A DNA stretch of 6,693 nucleotides from an uncultured Lachnospiraceae bacterium. GTDB lineage: Bacteria > Bacillota > Clostridia > Lachnospirales > Lachnospiraceae. The DNA lies in assembly GCA_902489925.1 (NCBI GenBank), contig CABUBX010000116.1, forward strand, positions 1 through 6,693. Direction: 5' to 3'. A model generated the notes under the pieces. That model worked only from the letters and a program-made list of their open reading frames with translations, did no database searches and had not been told where the DNA came from. Shown here one piece after another: positions 6,201-6,693 of this stretch (within the stretch, counting starts at the first letter, position 1; each line of letters starts with the position of its first letter). Both the position numbers and the translations under genes were made by a program.

Positions 6201-6693
6201 TCAAATAAAATGCGTGATAAAACTTCGGCGATGAATCGGTGACGGACCGTATTTTTGTATCGCCGCAATATGCTCTTTTGTGCCATAGCCCTTATTCGCC
6301 GCAAAGCCATATTCCGGGAAAAGCGCATCGTAGGCCAGCATCATCCTATCCCTTGTCACCTTGGCAAGAATACTTGCCGCTGCAATGGACACACTTTTTG
6401 CATCCCCTTTAATAATCGGCCGCTGTGAAATTGCCATCTGAGGAATGGTGACCGCATCATTTAAAAGAATGTCCGGTACAACGGAAAGCTTTGATACTGC
6501 CTGATGCATCGCCTCATAGGTTGCCTGAAGTATATTGATTTCATCAATGCGCTCACAGTCAATCACACCAACCGAAGCACTTACGGCCGTTTCCATAATC
6601 TCATCATAAAGCGTCTCCCTGCGCTCGGCAGATAGTTTTTTTGAATCATTCAAATATAAAATCGTGGCATCCTTCGGCAAAATAACCGCACCT
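6201..6693 (-). CDS. rnhB: Ribonuclease HII (5' end cut off by window edge)
   Basis: RNase HII cuts the RNA strand of RNA-DNA hybrids and removes single ribonucleotides from DNA. The visible 163 residues begin at GAVILPKD, and the reading frame is open to the window edge. The first catalytic motif (DEAGRG, with Asp and Glu) must therefore lie just outside. Visible are LNDSKKLS (window residues 14-21), INILQATYEAM (52-62), ILLNDA with the third acidic residue at 79, IKGDAKS with the fourth at 97, AAASILAKVTRDRMM (104-118), and the C-terminal YGFAANKGYGTKEH (128-141) and GPSPIHRRSF (149-158). The remaining catalytic residues and the tyrosine/lysine-rich GYG loop are intact, and the LND-A form rather than D-G is usual in Firmicutes. 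A TTG at 6680 is in frame but is an internal leucine, not a start. yraN follows after 15 nt. Confidence 0.95.
   Translation of the reverse strand, partial: GAVILPKDATILYLNDSKKLSAERRETLYDEIMETAVSASVGVIDCERIDEINILQATYEAMHQAVSKLSVVPDILLNDAVTIPQMAISQRPIIKGDAKSVSIAAASILAKVTRDRMMLAYDALFPEYGFAANKGYGTKEHIAAIQKYGPSPIHRRSFITHFI

Noticed and set aside
5856..6242. Plus-strand open frame of 128 codons opposite yraN
   Set aside because: It lies antisense to a well-conserved gene and runs into rnhB. The protein shows no recognisable motif and is best explained as a shadow of yraN codon usage.
6678..6680. TTG as a start codon for rnhB
   Set aside because: The frame continues upstream to the window edge as GAVI, which matches RNase HII, so this codon is an internal leucine of a truncated gene.
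1..6693. Search for a mobile element, CRISPR array, tRNA or new defence-type system
   Set aside because: No tandem repeats with spacers, transposase motifs, cloverleaf or integrase signatures were seen. All eight genes belong to known conserved families in a common Firmicute gene order.

Overview
The window looks like a piece of an endospore-forming, low-to-moderate GC Firmicute chromosome, most likely a clostridium and perhaps of the Lachnospiraceae. The reasons are a SpoIVA homologue (found only in spore formers), strong AAGGAG-type ribosome binding sites, Firmicute-type RNase HII and GpsA proteins, and the gene order DUF512 protein - der - plsY - gpsA - spoIVA. The genus-level guess is inference from gene order and protein character, not from a search.

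All eight genes lie on the minus strand, so transcription runs from high to low coordinates. In that order they are rnhB (RNase HII, 5' end cut off by the right edge), yraN (UPF0102 nuclease-fold protein), pgeF (YfiH/YlmD laccase-domain protein), a radical-SAM protein with PDZ-like and DUF512 domains, der (double-GTPase ribosome assembly factor), plsY (glycerol-3-phosphate acyltransferase), gpsA (glycerol-3-phosphate dehydrogenase) and spoIVA (spore coat morphogenetic ATPase, 3' end cut off by the left edge). The first seven are packed with gaps of 15-21 nt or overlaps of 1-4 nt, so they probably form one operon. A good sigma-A-like promoter candidate sits inside the 3' end of the DUF512 gene and could give der-plsY-gpsA a supply of their own.

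Functionally, plsY and gpsA form a pair: GpsA makes sn-glycerol-3-phosphate and PlsY acylates it, the entry to phospholipid synthesis. Der acts in 50S subunit maturation, RnhB removes RNA from DNA hybrids, and PgeF edits or protects cell-wall precursors. The DUF512 protein has no established function.

No mobile element, phage gene, CRISPR array, tRNA or rRNA was seen, and no stretch over 300 bases lacks a gene. The most interesting spot is the 62-nt gpsA-spoIVA junction. There a 20-bp hairpin plus T7 tract (a terminator for the upstream operon) has the spoIVA Shine-Dalgarno sequence in its 3' arm and a sigma-E-like -10 element in its 5' arm. This arrangement would let a sporulation-specific transcript escape both termination and RBS occlusion, while vegetative read-through would suffer both. 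I found no evidence of a novel multi-gene system; the rest is a conserved housekeeping region.
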